This document shows, one piece after another, positions 1 to 8,144 of a DNA stretch of 64,000 bases. This DNA comes from Paenibacillus sp. HWE-109 (lineage in GTDB: Bacteria > Bacillota > Bacilli > Paenibacillales > NBRC-103111): contig NZ_CP091881.1 of assembly GCF_022163125.1 (NCBI RefSeq), forward strand, positions 4,030,001 through 4,094,000, written 5' to 3'. Position 1 is the stretch's first letter, and each line of letters starts with the position of its first letter. The notes under the pieces were generated by a model. That model saw only the letters and a list, made by a program, of their open reading frames with translations. It searched no databases and was not told the DNA's origin. Made by a program: the position numbers and the translations under genes.

Positions 1-76
1 TGCAATAGAGGACCGTAGTTCCCTCTGGCGTGGAATATGAGGGTTTTCAGAATGATAGCGCACTGTAGTTCCCTCT
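1..76 (+). repeat. Extragenic repeat, copy 1 (partner at 48805-48880)
   Basis: A 76-bp noncoding stretch that reappears at 48805-48880 with about seven differences. Each copy carries two instances of a 20-nt motif of the form ATAGMGnAYnnYAGTTCCCT (here 5-24 and 55-74). The start may be cut by the window edge. Confidence 0.75.
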
Positions 77-100
77 GGATCGCTATCATTCTTATGGATC

Positions 101-135
101 AAAAAAAGACACGTGATCAATCTCACATGTCTTCT
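101..135 (-). terminator. Rho-independent terminator after the IDEAL-domain gene
   Basis: Read on the minus strand, a stem of about 10 bp with one mismatch (AGACATGTGA against TCACGTGTCT) is followed by a run of seven T. It lies just past the stop at 146. Confidence 0.8.
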
Positions 136-145
136 CTATTTGCTG

Positions 146-334
146 CTATCCGGATGATTGTAAGCTTTTGAGTTCTGATGTAAGTGCAAGAAACTTCGTT
201 TGATCTCCTTTGGCCAAAGCGCGATCAATCTCTTTATAAAGATTTTCTTCTTTATATTTGCGAATGGCATTATCCCAAACCATTTCCGCGAAAAGTGCCA
301 GCAGCGCGTTGTTAGATACATTCATTTTTCCCAT
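146..334 (-). CDS. IDEAL domain-containing small protein
   Basis: A 62-aa acidic/helical protein. The central part (MVWDNAIRKYKEENLYKEID and the following ALAKGD) matches the IDEAL domain, a short motif found C-terminally in several small Bacillales proteins and thought to mediate protein contacts; its molecular role here is unknown. The ATG at 334 is chosen over an upstream start at 421 because GGAGGT sits 7 nt before it. It is a single gene with its own terminator. The family call rests on the pattern alone. Confidence 0.7.
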   Translation of the reverse strand: MGKMNVSNNALLALFAEMVWDNAIRKYKEENLYKEIDRALAKGDQTKFLALTSELKSLQSSG

Positions 335-552
335 GAGACCTACCTCCAAATGTTGTCCGCGGTTTGTCAGGAGCTTCTCTTTCGCAAAAACATGTTGAAT
401 TTCCACCTTGGTGCATCGCAACCCCTGTGTAAGGCTCCTACTTCATCATATTCAATCAAATCTTCAACGCTTCCTTCAATAGCCCGATTCCTGAGGAATG
501 TGCCTTTACCCACTAATGAATCAAATAGAGATGCTGCATCATCGTGTTCACG

Positions 553-1674
553 CTAAAAAAGGGCAACCTTGTCCTCTTCAGCTACCAATGTCCCTTGAAT
601 CACCTTGCTTCCAAGTTTTGTAACCTGAATAACGGTGCCGTCCGACAGATCTTCTCCGATTCGAATCAAGCCCAAATGCATCATCATTTGCAGGATACGC
701 TGCTCCAAGATAGAGACTGAGGTATCATAGTAGAATGGTTTTACCAATGGACAGAGCACATCAGCCAAGGTCTGCAAGGTAACCCACTCGCTGCCCAGAC
801 GTTCCACCCATCCCGCCATACTCTGAATATTAGGTATCGGATTCTTGTAGAGTCGCAGCCAAAACTTGTACACATCTGCTAGATTTTCTTTCTTTCCCTC
901 GCTGATCCGGGATTTCCCTTCATCAGTTAGATGCAATACGTGGTTATGCTCCGTTATTAATTGTCTGTAAAAGCAATAATCATAGATGAAAGAAAATCGG
1001 TTCGGATATTCCTTAAACAACCGTCCGTAGCCGAATCTCCAGCTCCCTTTGGAAACCATCTCTTCCTGTACAGATAATCTGTCCAATAGTTGCTGCAGCT
1101 GCCTTTTGTACATAGCCCCTTCAGCGGTCAGCGGTATTTCTGGTTGGCCCGCCACATACGTCAAGAAGTGATAGATATCATCGATGACAAGCTGCTGTTC
1201 ATCCCGATAAACACCAGGCTCAGCAGTTTTCTTCAAGCGTTGTTTGAACTGCCTTGCCAAAGCTTCACTAAATTTACGCTTCAAGTCTTCGGGCATGTGG
1301 AACAAAAACTTCGTTTGCTGGGAATAGCCATTGAACAGCCATCCCAACTTCTTGAATTTCACAACCATATCCCGCGGATTCCAATCACCCAATTCTTCTT
1401 TCTGGAATCGCGATTGTTGAACTCTAGCAATCAGCTCTTCGATACTGAAGGCATTGCGTGGATCGCTCAGAAGTGAATTCAAGAATCGAATATCTTCCAA
1501 GTTCAGGCTTTGAATATGCTTCTCAAAAACTTCTCTGCGCAGCGCTGTACTAAGAATCGATTGAATTAATTCATTCTTCGAATGGCCGTTGCATTGGCAT
1601 TCATAGGTATGAGCAATTCGACCTAAATCATGAATATCAGCGTAGCTGAGCATATCCGCTAGGTTCATTTTCAT
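553..1674 (-). CDS. Conserved hypothetical protein, possibly with several winged-helix segments
   Basis: A 373-aa soluble protein that I do not recognise. It is mostly helical with no signal peptide or membrane segment. Segments such as FNSLL-type and ELIARVQ helices near residues 65-90 and a C-terminal IRIGEDLSDGTVIQVTKLG look like winged-helix units, reminiscent of helicase-associated domains, but no catalytic motif is visible. The ATG at 1674 is preferred over an in-frame start at 1791 because the upstream extension runs through the neighbour's terminator, and GGGGG lies just before this ATG. Confidence 0.55.
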   Translation of the reverse strand: MKMNLADMLSYADIHDLGRIAHTYECQCNGHSKNELIQSILSTALRREVFEKHIQSLNLEDIRFLNSLLSDPRNAFSIEELIARVQQSRFQKEELGDWNPRDMVVKFKKLGWLFNGYSQQTKFLFHMPEDLKRKFSEALARQFKQRLKKTAEPGVYRDEQQLVIDDIYHFLTYVAGQPEIPLTAEGAMYKRQLQQLLDRLSVQEEMVSKGSWRFGYGRLFKEYPNRFSFIYDYCFYRQLITEHNHVLHLTDEGKSRISEGKKENLADVYKFWLRLYKNPIPNIQSMAGWVERLGSEWVTLQTLADVLCPLVKPFYYDTSVSILEQRILQMMMHLGLIRIGEDLSDGTVIQVTKLGSKVIQGTLVAEEDKVALF

Positions 1675-1761
1675 CCTACAACCCCCAATTAAGAAGCCTA
1701 TAGCTCCGTGGTTTCTAGTAACCATTATGGGATTTTTTCCCGAAAATATTCCAAAGCCTAT

Positions 1762-1793
1762 AAAAAAAACATGACTCAAAAGATGAGCCATGC
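1762..1793 (-). terminator. Terminator after the histidine phosphatase gene
   Basis: On the minus strand CATGGCTCA pairs with TGAGTCATG (one mismatch), followed by eight T. It lies 14 nt past the stop at 1807 and separates that gene from the next one downstream. Confidence 0.8.
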
Positions 1794-1806
1794 TAGTAAG
1801 TCAACC

Positions 1807-2388
1807 TTATTCCGTAACAGATTGCAGATGATTCAGACAGTTGTACAGCTGTAAGTCCCAGCCCGTTTCCCGTCTCAAGAGAATCGTAAGCGATGTATTC
1901 TGGAGATAATCCTCACTATCCATTCGTAATACTCTCAGAACCTGAACGATAAACCCGCCATGTGAAATAAGCAAGATGTTCTTATCCGGATAGTCCTTCA
2001 GCAATTCTGCTTCTAGTTCTGACCATCTCGCCCACAAATCATCATCGGACTCTTGACCTAGTTCCTGAAGCTTCCAATCTGGTCCCCAGCGCTCTTCTCG
2101 CTCTGCGACAGTAGTTCCTTCAGCCTGGCCATATCTACGTTCTCTTAGACGCTTATCCGTCCTTAGGAATGGGATGCCCGAGAGCTTGGAGACAATTTCG
2201 CCGGTTTCTCTTGCCCGTGTCAAGTCACTGCTGATGATTCCGTCCCAGGCTTCCTGCGCTAAACGTACGCCTAACAACCTGGCTTGTTCTTGCCCTTCAT
2301 CGGTTAAATCGGTGTCCAGCTGTCCTTGCAGCTTGCCCAGACGATTCCATTCTGTACTGCCATGCCGAATAAATCCAATCGTTGTCAT
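1807..2388 (-). CDS. Histidine phosphatase family protein (phosphoglycerate mutase-like)
   Basis: A 193-aa cytosolic enzyme of the histidine phosphatase superfamily. The N-terminal FIRHGSTEWN carries the catalytic RHG histidine that forms the phosphohistidine. LLISHGGF near residue 138 supplies the second histidine, and the conserved acid lies in the ERRYGQAEG segment. Length and layout fit the CobC/GpmB-like branch (broad phosphatases), and the substrate cannot be read from sequence. The start ATG has GGAGG about 8 nt upstream. It stands alone between two terminators. Confidence 0.85.
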   Translation of the reverse strand: MTTIGFIRHGSTEWNRLGKLQGQLDTDLTDEGQEQARLLGVRLAQEAWDGIISSDLTRARETGEIVSKLSGIPFLRTDKRLRERRYGQAEGTTVAEREERWGPDWKLQELGQESDDDLWARWSELEAELLKDYPDKNILLISHGGFIVQVLRVLRMDSEDYLQNTSLTILLRRETGWDLQLYNCLNHLQSVTE

Positions 2389-2416
2389 CTATCGATCCTC
2401 CATCACCAGTTAAAAT

Positions 2417-2440
2417 GAAAAATGCCCCTCTCGGAGCATT
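2417..2440 (-). terminator. Terminator after the anti-sigma factor gene
   Basis: The minus strand reads ATGCTCC-GAGA-GGGGCAT followed by T5. It overlaps the anti-sigma stop codon. Confidence 0.7.
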
Positions 2441-3068
2441 ATGCTTTCGTTCGTGACAACCAATTCATAATAATAATGGTCGCAATCAATCCTAACAGCG
2501 AAACTACTAGCAAATAGTGCGGGTAGGAATGAATGGGACCTACATGAAAGCGCAAAGGCTCCATAAAGCTGGGATTCAGACTTGCTACGGCATCACCCAT
2601 CTTATGGCCATTCATCGATTCCGTAGTCGTCGATTTCAAAGCTTGGGGCGCTTGCATATCAAATAGCGAATTATCTGCCGCAGCGATGGAAGACTGTGGT
2701 GTTCCATCATACACGACAGCAAACAGGAAGCTAAATACAAACAAAGCTAAGCAAAAGGCAATGACTGCCGTAAGATTTCTACGCAGCTTATATGATATCG
2801 CATAGATACGCTCTGAAACCGGCATGCGCCACGATTCATCTTCATATATGCGACTCATTACCTTACTCGATACCATCGGTTCGTAGTCAGACAAATCACT
2901 TTCAATCGTAGCTGTGCGTATGAGCATAGTACTTTCTTCCCATATTTGAAATTCTTCCGCACATTCGGTACAGGTCGCTATATGCGCATCTACCGCGGCC
3001 CTTCTCAGGTCATTATTCGGCAGATCCCAATAGACTCCAAACAACTCCTGGATTTCACTACACTTCAT
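2439..3068 (-). CDS. Anti-sigma factor with N-terminal zinc-finger (zf-HC2) domain
   Basis: 209 aa. The N-terminus has the anti-sigma zinc-binding pattern, with a His and CTEC (HIATCTEC, about residues 30-37) in a ZAS/zf-HC2 context. One membrane segment follows near residues 100-122 (TAVIAFCLALFVFSFLF) and a second at the C-terminus (YLLVVSLLGLIATIIIMNWL). It begins 7 nt after the upstream sigma factor gene, so the two are almost certainly co-transcribed, and the protein would hold that sigma factor at the membrane. The ATG at 3068 is chosen because GAAGGG lies upstream and the zf-HC2 domain starts there. The two-membrane-helix form is less common than a single helix. Confidence 0.8.
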   Translation of the reverse strand: MKCSEIQELFGVYWDLPNNDLRRAAVDAHIATCTECAEEFQIWEESTMLIRTATIESDLSDYEPMVSSKVMSRIYEDESWRMPVSERIYAISYKLRRNLTAVIAFCLALFVFSFLFAVVYDGTPQSSIAAADNSLFDMQAPQALKSTTTESMNGHKMGDAVASLNPSFMEPLRFHVGPIHSYPHYLLVVSLLGLIATIIIMNWLSRTKA

Positions 3069-3075
3069 CGCACTT

Positions 3076-3657
3076 TCATCCCTTCGACTCTTCGAATATC
3101 GGTTCACTAAAATAGGGATCTAACTGTAATTTAACGGAGGCTCTTGCCCGAAAAAGAAGAGACTTCACTGAGCTTACAGTTTGACCTAGTATATTGGCGA
3201 TTTCTTGATAATCCATCTGATCGTATTCTCTAAGAATTAGAGCTGACCGTTGTTTCTCCGGTAAACTATTAATTGCATCGCGAACCATGGACACTTTCTC
3301 ATTGCGGAGCATAGCTTGTTCAGGCATCGCATCGAACGATGCGTGTGGCGTCAGACCACTCTGTTCCAAAGAAACTTGAACGCTTTTATTTTTGCGCAGC
3401 TCACTCAAAACCGTATTTCGAGCAATCGTATACAGCCAAGTTGAAAACGAGGCTTCAATTTCTCGGAAGGAATGCAAACTGCGATATGCTTTATAAAATG
3501 TTTCATTACACAGATCTTCGGCAATCGCCTCCATCTGTGTGCTTTTGAGCATATGAAAGATAAATGCAAGGATTTTACGCTCGTAACGACGCATAAGTTC
3601 ATTATATAATTGAACATTTCCATCCTTGATTTCTCTGATCAATTGGGAATCGGTCAT
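3076..3657 (-). CDS. ECF-type RNA polymerase sigma factor
   Basis: 193 aa. Region 2 (residues about 20-85) includes the -10 recognition helix with AEDLCNETFYKAYRSL and FSTWLYTIARNT. Region 4 (about 125-178) shows LPEKQRSALILREYDQMDYQ and an HTH with SVKSLLFRARASVK. There is no region 1.1 or 3, as usual for ECF factors. It directly precedes its probable membrane anti-sigma factor. GGAGGG lies 10 nt before the ATG. Its stimulus and regulon are unknown; a possible autoregulatory promoter lies upstream. Confidence 0.9.
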   Translation of the reverse strand: MTDSQLIREIKDGNVQLYNELMRRYERKILAFIFHMLKSTQMEAIAEDLCNETFYKAYRSLHSFREIEASFSTWLYTIARNTVLSELRKNKSVQVSLEQSGLTPHASFDAMPEQAMLRNEKVSMVRDAINSLPEKQRSALILREYDQMDYQEIANILGQTVSSVKSLLFRARASVKLQLDPYFSEPIFEESKG

Positions 3658-3710
3658 TACGTGGCGACCCTCCTAGCGGACCCAGGTACCACTCCATATC
3701 CTCATACATG

Positions 3711-3738
3711 TTGTACTGAGGTTGGAGTGAAAAGTTGC
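3711..3738 (-). promoter_or_regulatory. Possible autoregulated ECF sigma promoter
   Basis: On the minus strand GCAACTTTTC (3738-3729), resembling the CAAC-type -35 elements of ECF promoters, lies 12 nt from GTACAA (3716-3711). It is 54 nt upstream of the sigma factor ATG. Many ECF factors drive their own operon from such a site, but the -10 part is not a close match. Confidence 0.3.
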
Positions 3739-3934
3739 GGTTATTTGTAAAAACTTTATGTGCGAATAAAAGAATACAATTTGCCCTTTAAATGCTTCGG
3801 GATGGACACCCTAAATTCCTGCTCCATTCGACAAATTGTTGGATAAAGTCCATATTCGTCCATTTGTCAGCTAAACACAACAACACGTCTTTCCCATTAT
3901 ATAATAAAATCCCAAAAATATGGCATATGTGAAC

Positions 3935-3960
3935 AAAAAAAAACCGCCAAATTGGCGGTT
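3935..3960 (-). terminator. Terminator after the polysaccharide deacetylase gene
   Basis: AACCGCCAA/TTGGCGGTT forms a 9-bp perfect stem, followed by nine or more T on the minus strand. Confidence 0.85.
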
Positions 3961-4071
3961 GCACTTATGGTGCCATTATCGGATAGGAGTGGAGAGAAAC
4001 CATACTGTACTTTTATTATATGTATACGGTTTCATTTTGTCAACATTTTTTTGAAAACGTTTACTACGTGT

Positions 4072-4944
4072 TTAATTTTTAGTAAGATCCGGTATTTGAT
4101 GCCTCAAAGCTTGTTTAATCAAATTGTTGATGGAGTGCGGCCGAATATATGGACTGCCTGCATTAATCCGTGGAACCTGCATGGGATCGGTTTCTACATT
4201 GGTCATCCCAGCTTTCGTCGTGAAAGCGAATTTGACGCCAGCCTCATTCAGAAATGAAATCGTTTGGTTATCAAAGCTCCCAAAAGGATAAGCGTAAGAA
4301 TCAACCGACTTCGCCCCGTTAATATCTCTAATTTTCGTCATGCATTTTCTTGTATCGTTGATAACTCTTTGTTTAAAGTCATTATCCGTTTCTGTTACAC
4401 CATTGGTTGTGATTTTATTCGTCAACAAGGGTTTGCCATCTTTCATCGCATGCATCTGATCAGAGTGAAGTTGGAAATCAACGCCTGCGAACTCTTTTCT
4501 CATCTGTTTAATCTCATCTCTGGATAAGGAAGCCAGCAATGTTCCTTTCGGATCATCCAACCCACTCGTAATAACGAAATTCACAGCCGGTATTCGCATT
4601 TTCTTAAGTATCGGAAAAGCCTTGGTGTAGAAACTCTCGTAACCATCGTCAAATGTGACCAGCACAGCGTTGTCTGGGACATCTGCTTTCTCCGACATAA
4701 ATTTCTTGAACTGATCCATCGTTATAAAGCGATACCCCTGCCTAAGCATGGCCTCCATTTGTTTCTCGAATAGCCTCGTCGAAATAGTTACGGAGCCTTG
4801 AACTTGGTCATCGATGTGGTGGTACACCAGTACAGCGACTTCATTCGTAAACATCACTTTATTAGCACTTACGAAAGAAGGAAAAAAATTAATAAAAAGC
4901 AGGATTGCAATAAACAGACTTTTCCACATCATCCAGATTCTCAT
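4072..4944 (-). CDS. Secreted polysaccharide deacetylase family protein
   Basis: 290 aa with an N-terminal hydrophobic segment (SLFIAILLFINFFPSFVSA), a signal peptide or anchor. The NodB/CE4 fold motifs follow: YHH (residues about 40), LVTFDDGYES (about 94-103, catalytic and metal-binding Asp pair), and the metal histidines in LHSDQMH (about 155-161). The C-terminal half carries YAYPFG. Such enzymes de-N-acetylate peptidoglycan or other GlcNAc polymers in the wall. The start at 4944 is supported by GGTGGGG 8 nt upstream; an in-frame ATG at 5022 lacks one. The exact substrate is not deducible. Confidence 0.85.
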   Translation of the reverse strand: MRIWMMWKSLFIAILLFINFFPSFVSANKVMFTNEVAVLVYHHIDDQVQGSVTISTRLFEKQMEAMLRQGYRFITMDQFKKFMSEKADVPDNAVLVTFDDGYESFYTKAFPILKKMRIPAVNFVITSGLDDPKGTLLASLSRDEIKQMRKEFAGVDFQLHSDQMHAMKDGKPLLTNKITTNGVTETDNDFKQRVINDTRKCMTKIRDINGAKSVDSYAYPFGSFDNQTISFLNEAGVKFAFTTKAGMTNVETDPMQVPRINAGSPYIRPHSINNLIKQALRHQIPDLTKN

Positions 4945-5030
4945 CGACGTCGCCCCACCATATAAAATATAACAACAGATGTCATTATAGCATGAGACTA
5001 TTTTTTTGAAAATCAAGTTCATATAAATAA

Positions 5031-5088
5031 AAAAAAACTGAGATTTCCCCTCCTTTAGAACTCAATCGGACGAGAAATTCAGTTTTTT
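5031..5088 (-). terminator. Terminator closing the aromatic supraoperon
   Basis: On the minus strand AAAACTGA-ATTTC pairs imperfectly with GAAAT-CTCAGTTTT and is followed by a T run. It is immediately past the tyrA stop. The T-rich flanks on both sides could allow bidirectional use. Confidence 0.65.
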
Positions 5089-5094
5089 CTGGCC

Positions 5095-6183
5095 TTACAC
5101 ATGTACTGCATATTGCTGCCCAAGCAGCGCTGAAGCGCGATCCGCATCCTCTTGATTGCGAAAAGAAAGACGTAAAACCCCAGGAACATCTTCGCGGCTT
5201 TCAATAATCTGAATGTTGCTCAAATTAATGCGAGCATTCCCAAGCAATGTCGTAATTTGGCCGATAATCCCAGGGTGATCCGGAATATCGACATAGATAT
5301 CGAATAAGGACGTGATCATACCTTTTCTTCGTTCCGGCAATTGACTTCTGAATTCACCTGCTAAACGGAAGTGCTCAGCTATGCCATCACCGTCTCCAGC
5401 TTCAAGCAACTGAACAAATTGCGCGATTTCTAGATGCCAATCCTTCAGAAGTCTCAACAGGACCTCCCGATTGTTGACCAGGATATCCCGCCAGATCATC
5501 GGCTCACTGGAGGCAATACGCGTGATGTCGCGAAATCCGCCGGCAGCCAAATTCTGATAAAGCGGATTCGTTTCGTTATAGCCTCTGACCTGATTCACCA
5601 GGGCGACCGCGATTATATGCGGCAAATGACTGATGGCGCCGACAATATCATCATGTTCCCTGGCGCCGACACGGACGATCTGCGCCTTTGTAATTCTTAA
5701 CAACTCCGTCAGACGGTCTACCTCAACTTCAGGTGTCCCCTCCGCCGGTGTCAATACGTAGAATGCATTCTCGAATAGATGTGAGGAAGCCGCCTCTACC
5801 CCATGGCGTTCAGAACCAGCCATTGGGTGTCCGCCAATAAAATAAATATTTTCCTTTACAATCTTGGCAGAGCTTTCCGTTACTGAGGCTTTGGTACTCC
5901 CCACATCCGTAATGATACAACCTGACTTGAGGGGCAGCTCAACAAGCTGCCGGACATAGTCTTCCAGCATACCGACAGGTACGCATAGAAATATGTAGTC
6001 AGCGTCTACTACTGCTTCAGCCATGTTGGTAGTCGCGATATCGACAACATTCCTCTTGAGAAGCTTCTCAACTGACTTAGGATTGGGCGAATGACCGACG
6101 ACAGTAAAGCCTGGCTTTCCTTTATAACAGAGGGCAAGCGAGCCACCGATGAGCCCGACCCCGAAAATCGCAATTTTTGTCAT
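5095..6183 (-). CDS. tyrA: Prephenate dehydrogenase (TyrA) with C-terminal ACT domain
   Basis: 362 aa. It oxidatively decarboxylates prephenate to 4-hydroxyphenylpyruvate with NAD in tyrosine synthesis. The N-terminal Rossmann motif is GVGLIGGSLAL (residues 7-17). The catalytic middle has GGHPMAGSERHGVEAAS, and the dimerising helical part follows. An ACT domain at about 290-362 begins YVDIPDHPGIIGQITTLLG and probably senses tyrosine. It is the last gene of the supraoperon, 23 nt after hisC. In B. subtilis aroE (EPSP synthase) follows tyrA, but here a terminator does. Confidence 0.95.
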   Translation of the reverse strand: MTKIAIFGVGLIGGSLALCYKGKPGFTVVGHSPNPKSVEKLLKRNVVDIATTNMAEAVVDADYIFLCVPVGMLEDYVRQLVELPLKSGCIITDVGSTKASVTESSAKIVKENIYFIGGHPMAGSERHGVEAASSHLFENAFYVLTPAEGTPEVEVDRLTELLRITKAQIVRVGAREHDDIVGAISHLPHIIAVALVNQVRGYNETNPLYQNLAAGGFRDITRIASSEPMIWRDILVNNREVLLRLLKDWHLEIAQFVQLLEAGDGDGIAEHFRLAGEFRSQLPERRKGMITSLFDIYVDIPDHPGIIGQITTLLGNARINLSNIQIIESREDVPGVLRLSFRNQEDADRASALLGQQYAVHV

Positions 6184-6206
6184 GAAATCAACCTTTGTGA
6201 TTTGAA

Positions 6207-7307
6207 TTAGGCTTGAACAGCAACCTCAGCAAGTACTTGCTTAAGCGCTGTGATGAACTTTTCATTTTGCTCGCGGGAACCAATCGTTACTCGAATCGAA
6301 GTTGGGAACCCCAGCATATGCCCCCCGCGAATAATGATGCCTCGGCGCAGCAAACCATTGAAAACTTCTGCCGCAGGGCGACCCACATCCACCATAATAA
6401 AGTTGCCATGAGCTGGAAATGCCTGTAACTTCAATGCTGCAAATTGCTCATTCAAGTACTGCAATCCGGCCGTATTGGCTTCCCGGCAACTGGCAATGAA
6501 ATCTTGATCTTGAATAGCTGCCAATGCTGCTGCTTGGGCAAAGCGCGATGTATTAAACGGTTCGCGAACTTGATTAATCGACCGGATAACATCCGGGTGA
6601 CCGATCCCATAGCCGACACGCAGTGAAGCCAATCCATAGATTTTGGAAAAAGTACGCAGCGCAATAACGTTGCGGTACTGAGCGATAAGCTTAATGCTAT
6701 CCGGGAATTCGCCCGTTGTGTTGTACTCACAATATGCCTCATCCAAAACAACCAAAACATGGGCAGGAACTTTGGCTAAAAACGCTTCGATCTCAGCATC
6801 TGTATTCATCGTTCCTGTCGGATTGTTGGGATTGCAAATCCACACGATTTTGGTTTTCTCCGTTATAGCCGCCAACATGCCATCAAGATCATGAGTGCCA
6901 TCGATCAAAGGAACTTCGATCGACACAGCTCCCTCAATCTCACAGTTGTGCTTATATTGTGGAAATGTATGTGATGCCATAACGGTCTCGTCACCTTGCA
7001 CAAGGAACGCGCGAGCCAACATCAGAATAACTTCATCAGATCCTGCGCCAAAAATCACTTGATTGGTTTCCACGCCGAGTGACTTCGCAACCGCCTCCGT
7101 TAACTGAACAGCGCCACCGTCAGGATAAAGACTGATATTAGCGATTTCCGCTTCCAAGGCTGCTTTCACTTTGGGCGAAGAACCGAAAGGATTCTCGTTG
7201 GATGCCAATTTAACGACTTCAGTCAGCCCTAACTCTCGTTTCACTTCTTCAATTGGCTTACCTGGCTGGTAAACCGGTAAATGTACAATCGTTTGTTTCG
7301 GTTTCAT
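6207..7307 (-). CDS. hisC: Histidinol-phosphate / aromatic amino acid aminotransferase
   Basis: 366-aa PLP-dependent fold-I aminotransferase. IWICNPNNPTGT-type motif near residue 158 binds PLP, and the Schiff-base lysine lies in RTFSKIYGLASLRVGYGI (about 218-235). Within the aro/trp cluster it would transaminate histidinol phosphate and also phenylpyruvate and hydroxyphenylpyruvate for Phe and Tyr, as known for the equivalent B. subtilis gene; the dual role is inference from context. GAGGTG lies 7 nt before the ATG. It sits between trpA and tyrA. Confidence 0.93.
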   Translation of the reverse strand: MKPKQTIVHLPVYQPGKPIEEVKRELGLTEVVKLASNENPFGSSPKVKAALEAEIANISLYPDGGAVQLTEAVAKSLGVETNQVIFGAGSDEVILMLARAFLVQGDETVMASHTFPQYKHNCEIEGAVSIEVPLIDGTHDLDGMLAAITEKTKIVWICNPNNPTGTMNTDAEIEAFLAKVPAHVLVVLDEAYCEYNTTGEFPDSIKLIAQYRNVIALRTFSKIYGLASLRVGYGIGHPDVIRSINQVREPFNTSRFAQAAALAAIQDQDFIASCREANTAGLQYLNEQFAALKLQAFPAHGNFIMVDVGRPAAEVFNGLLRRGIIIRGGHMLGFPTSIRVTIGSREQNEKFITALKQVLAEVAVQA

Positions 7308-7325
7308 AGCTTGTCACCTCGTCAA

Positions 7326-8141
7326 TTAGTTGTCCGAACCCTTTAATTTTCCCACAAAGTTGCGAATTTGCAAGAGGCCTTCCGGGTGCGCAGCATCGCT
7401 TTCCAAATGAGACAATGATCCCTCAATGGTTCGCACAATCGCACTTCCCACGACAACGCCGTCACACAGTTTCTCAAAACGCTCTACCTGCTCTCGATTC
7501 GAAATCCCGAAGCCGACGACAATCGGCACGCTCGCTGCTTCCCTCACCGTTGATAGGAATTCCTCGATGCCACCAAAAAATTCTGCGCGTTCACCCGTCA
7601 CACCCAACGATGACACACAGTAAACGAATCCTCGTGCTTCTGCCGCGATTCGTTTGACACGCTCATTCGAAGTAGGGGCAACTAGCGGAATCAAATGAAC
7701 ATTATAGGTTTCAGCGATAGCTCTGGTCTCACTATCTTCCTCTAACGGAAGATCTGGAATAATAATACCGCTGATTTCATTTTCTTGCATCGTTTTGAAC
7801 ATTCGTTCAAGCCCAAGTTGCAGAACCGGATTGTAATAAGTAAATAAGATAAAAGGCAGCTTCGAACCTCTGCTTCTGGCTTTACGAGCTACATCAATCA
7901 CGTCAAAGATAGAGATTTTGCGCTTCAGCGCACGTTCGGAAGAACGTTGAATGACAGGACCGTCTGCCAAAGGATCCGAATAAGGAACTCCTAGCTCGAT
8001 TAAGTCTGCGCCAGCGCGCTCCATCTCTAGAATTAGCTCTAGAGAAGCTTCTACGGAAGGATCTCCTATCGTCAGGAAAGGAATCAAAGCCGTCTCTCCG
8101 CGCTCTTTCAGTTCGGCAAAGCGTTGATCAATACGGTTCAT
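7326..8141 (-). CDS. trpA: Tryptophan synthase alpha chain
   Basis: 271-aa TIM barrel. It cleaves indole-3-glycerol phosphate to indole and glyceraldehyde 3-phosphate, passing indole to TrpB through the shared tunnel. The family signature LIELGVPYSDPLADGPVIQ (about 46-64) contains the catalytic Glu and Asp region, and GIIIPDLPLEE and VGFGIS supply further phosphate-site elements. It begins 3 nt after trpB. GGAGG lies upstream of the ATG inside the trpB end. Confidence 0.96.
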   Translation of the reverse strand: MNRIDQRFAELKERGETALIPFLTIGDPSVEASLELILEMERAGADLIELGVPYSDPLADGPVIQRSSERALKRKISIFDVIDVARKARSRGSKLPFILFTYYNPVLQLGLERMFKTMQENEISGIIIPDLPLEEDSETRAIAETYNVHLIPLVAPTSNERVKRIAAEARGFVYCVSSLGVTGERAEFFGGIEEFLSTVREAASVPIVVGFGISNREQVERFEKLCDGVVVGSAIVRTIEGSLSHLESDAAHPEGLLQIRNFVGKLKGSDN

Positions 8142-8144
8142 CTT

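Larger units (their letters stand above)
3658..4071. other. Intergenic region, 414 bp
   Basis: Noncoding gap between the sigma factor start and the polysaccharide deacetylase stop. It holds a possible ECF-type promoter (3711-3738), the terminator of the deacetylase gene (3935-3960) and a catabolite-repression-like site with one mismatch (4052-4065). No convincing small gene is seen. Confidence 0.6.

Noticed and set aside
4052..4065. Catabolite-response (cre) site TGAAAACGTTTACT
   Set aside because: It matches the consensus at 13 of 14 positions but lies just past the stop of the deacetylase gene, with no promoter or sugar gene beside it.
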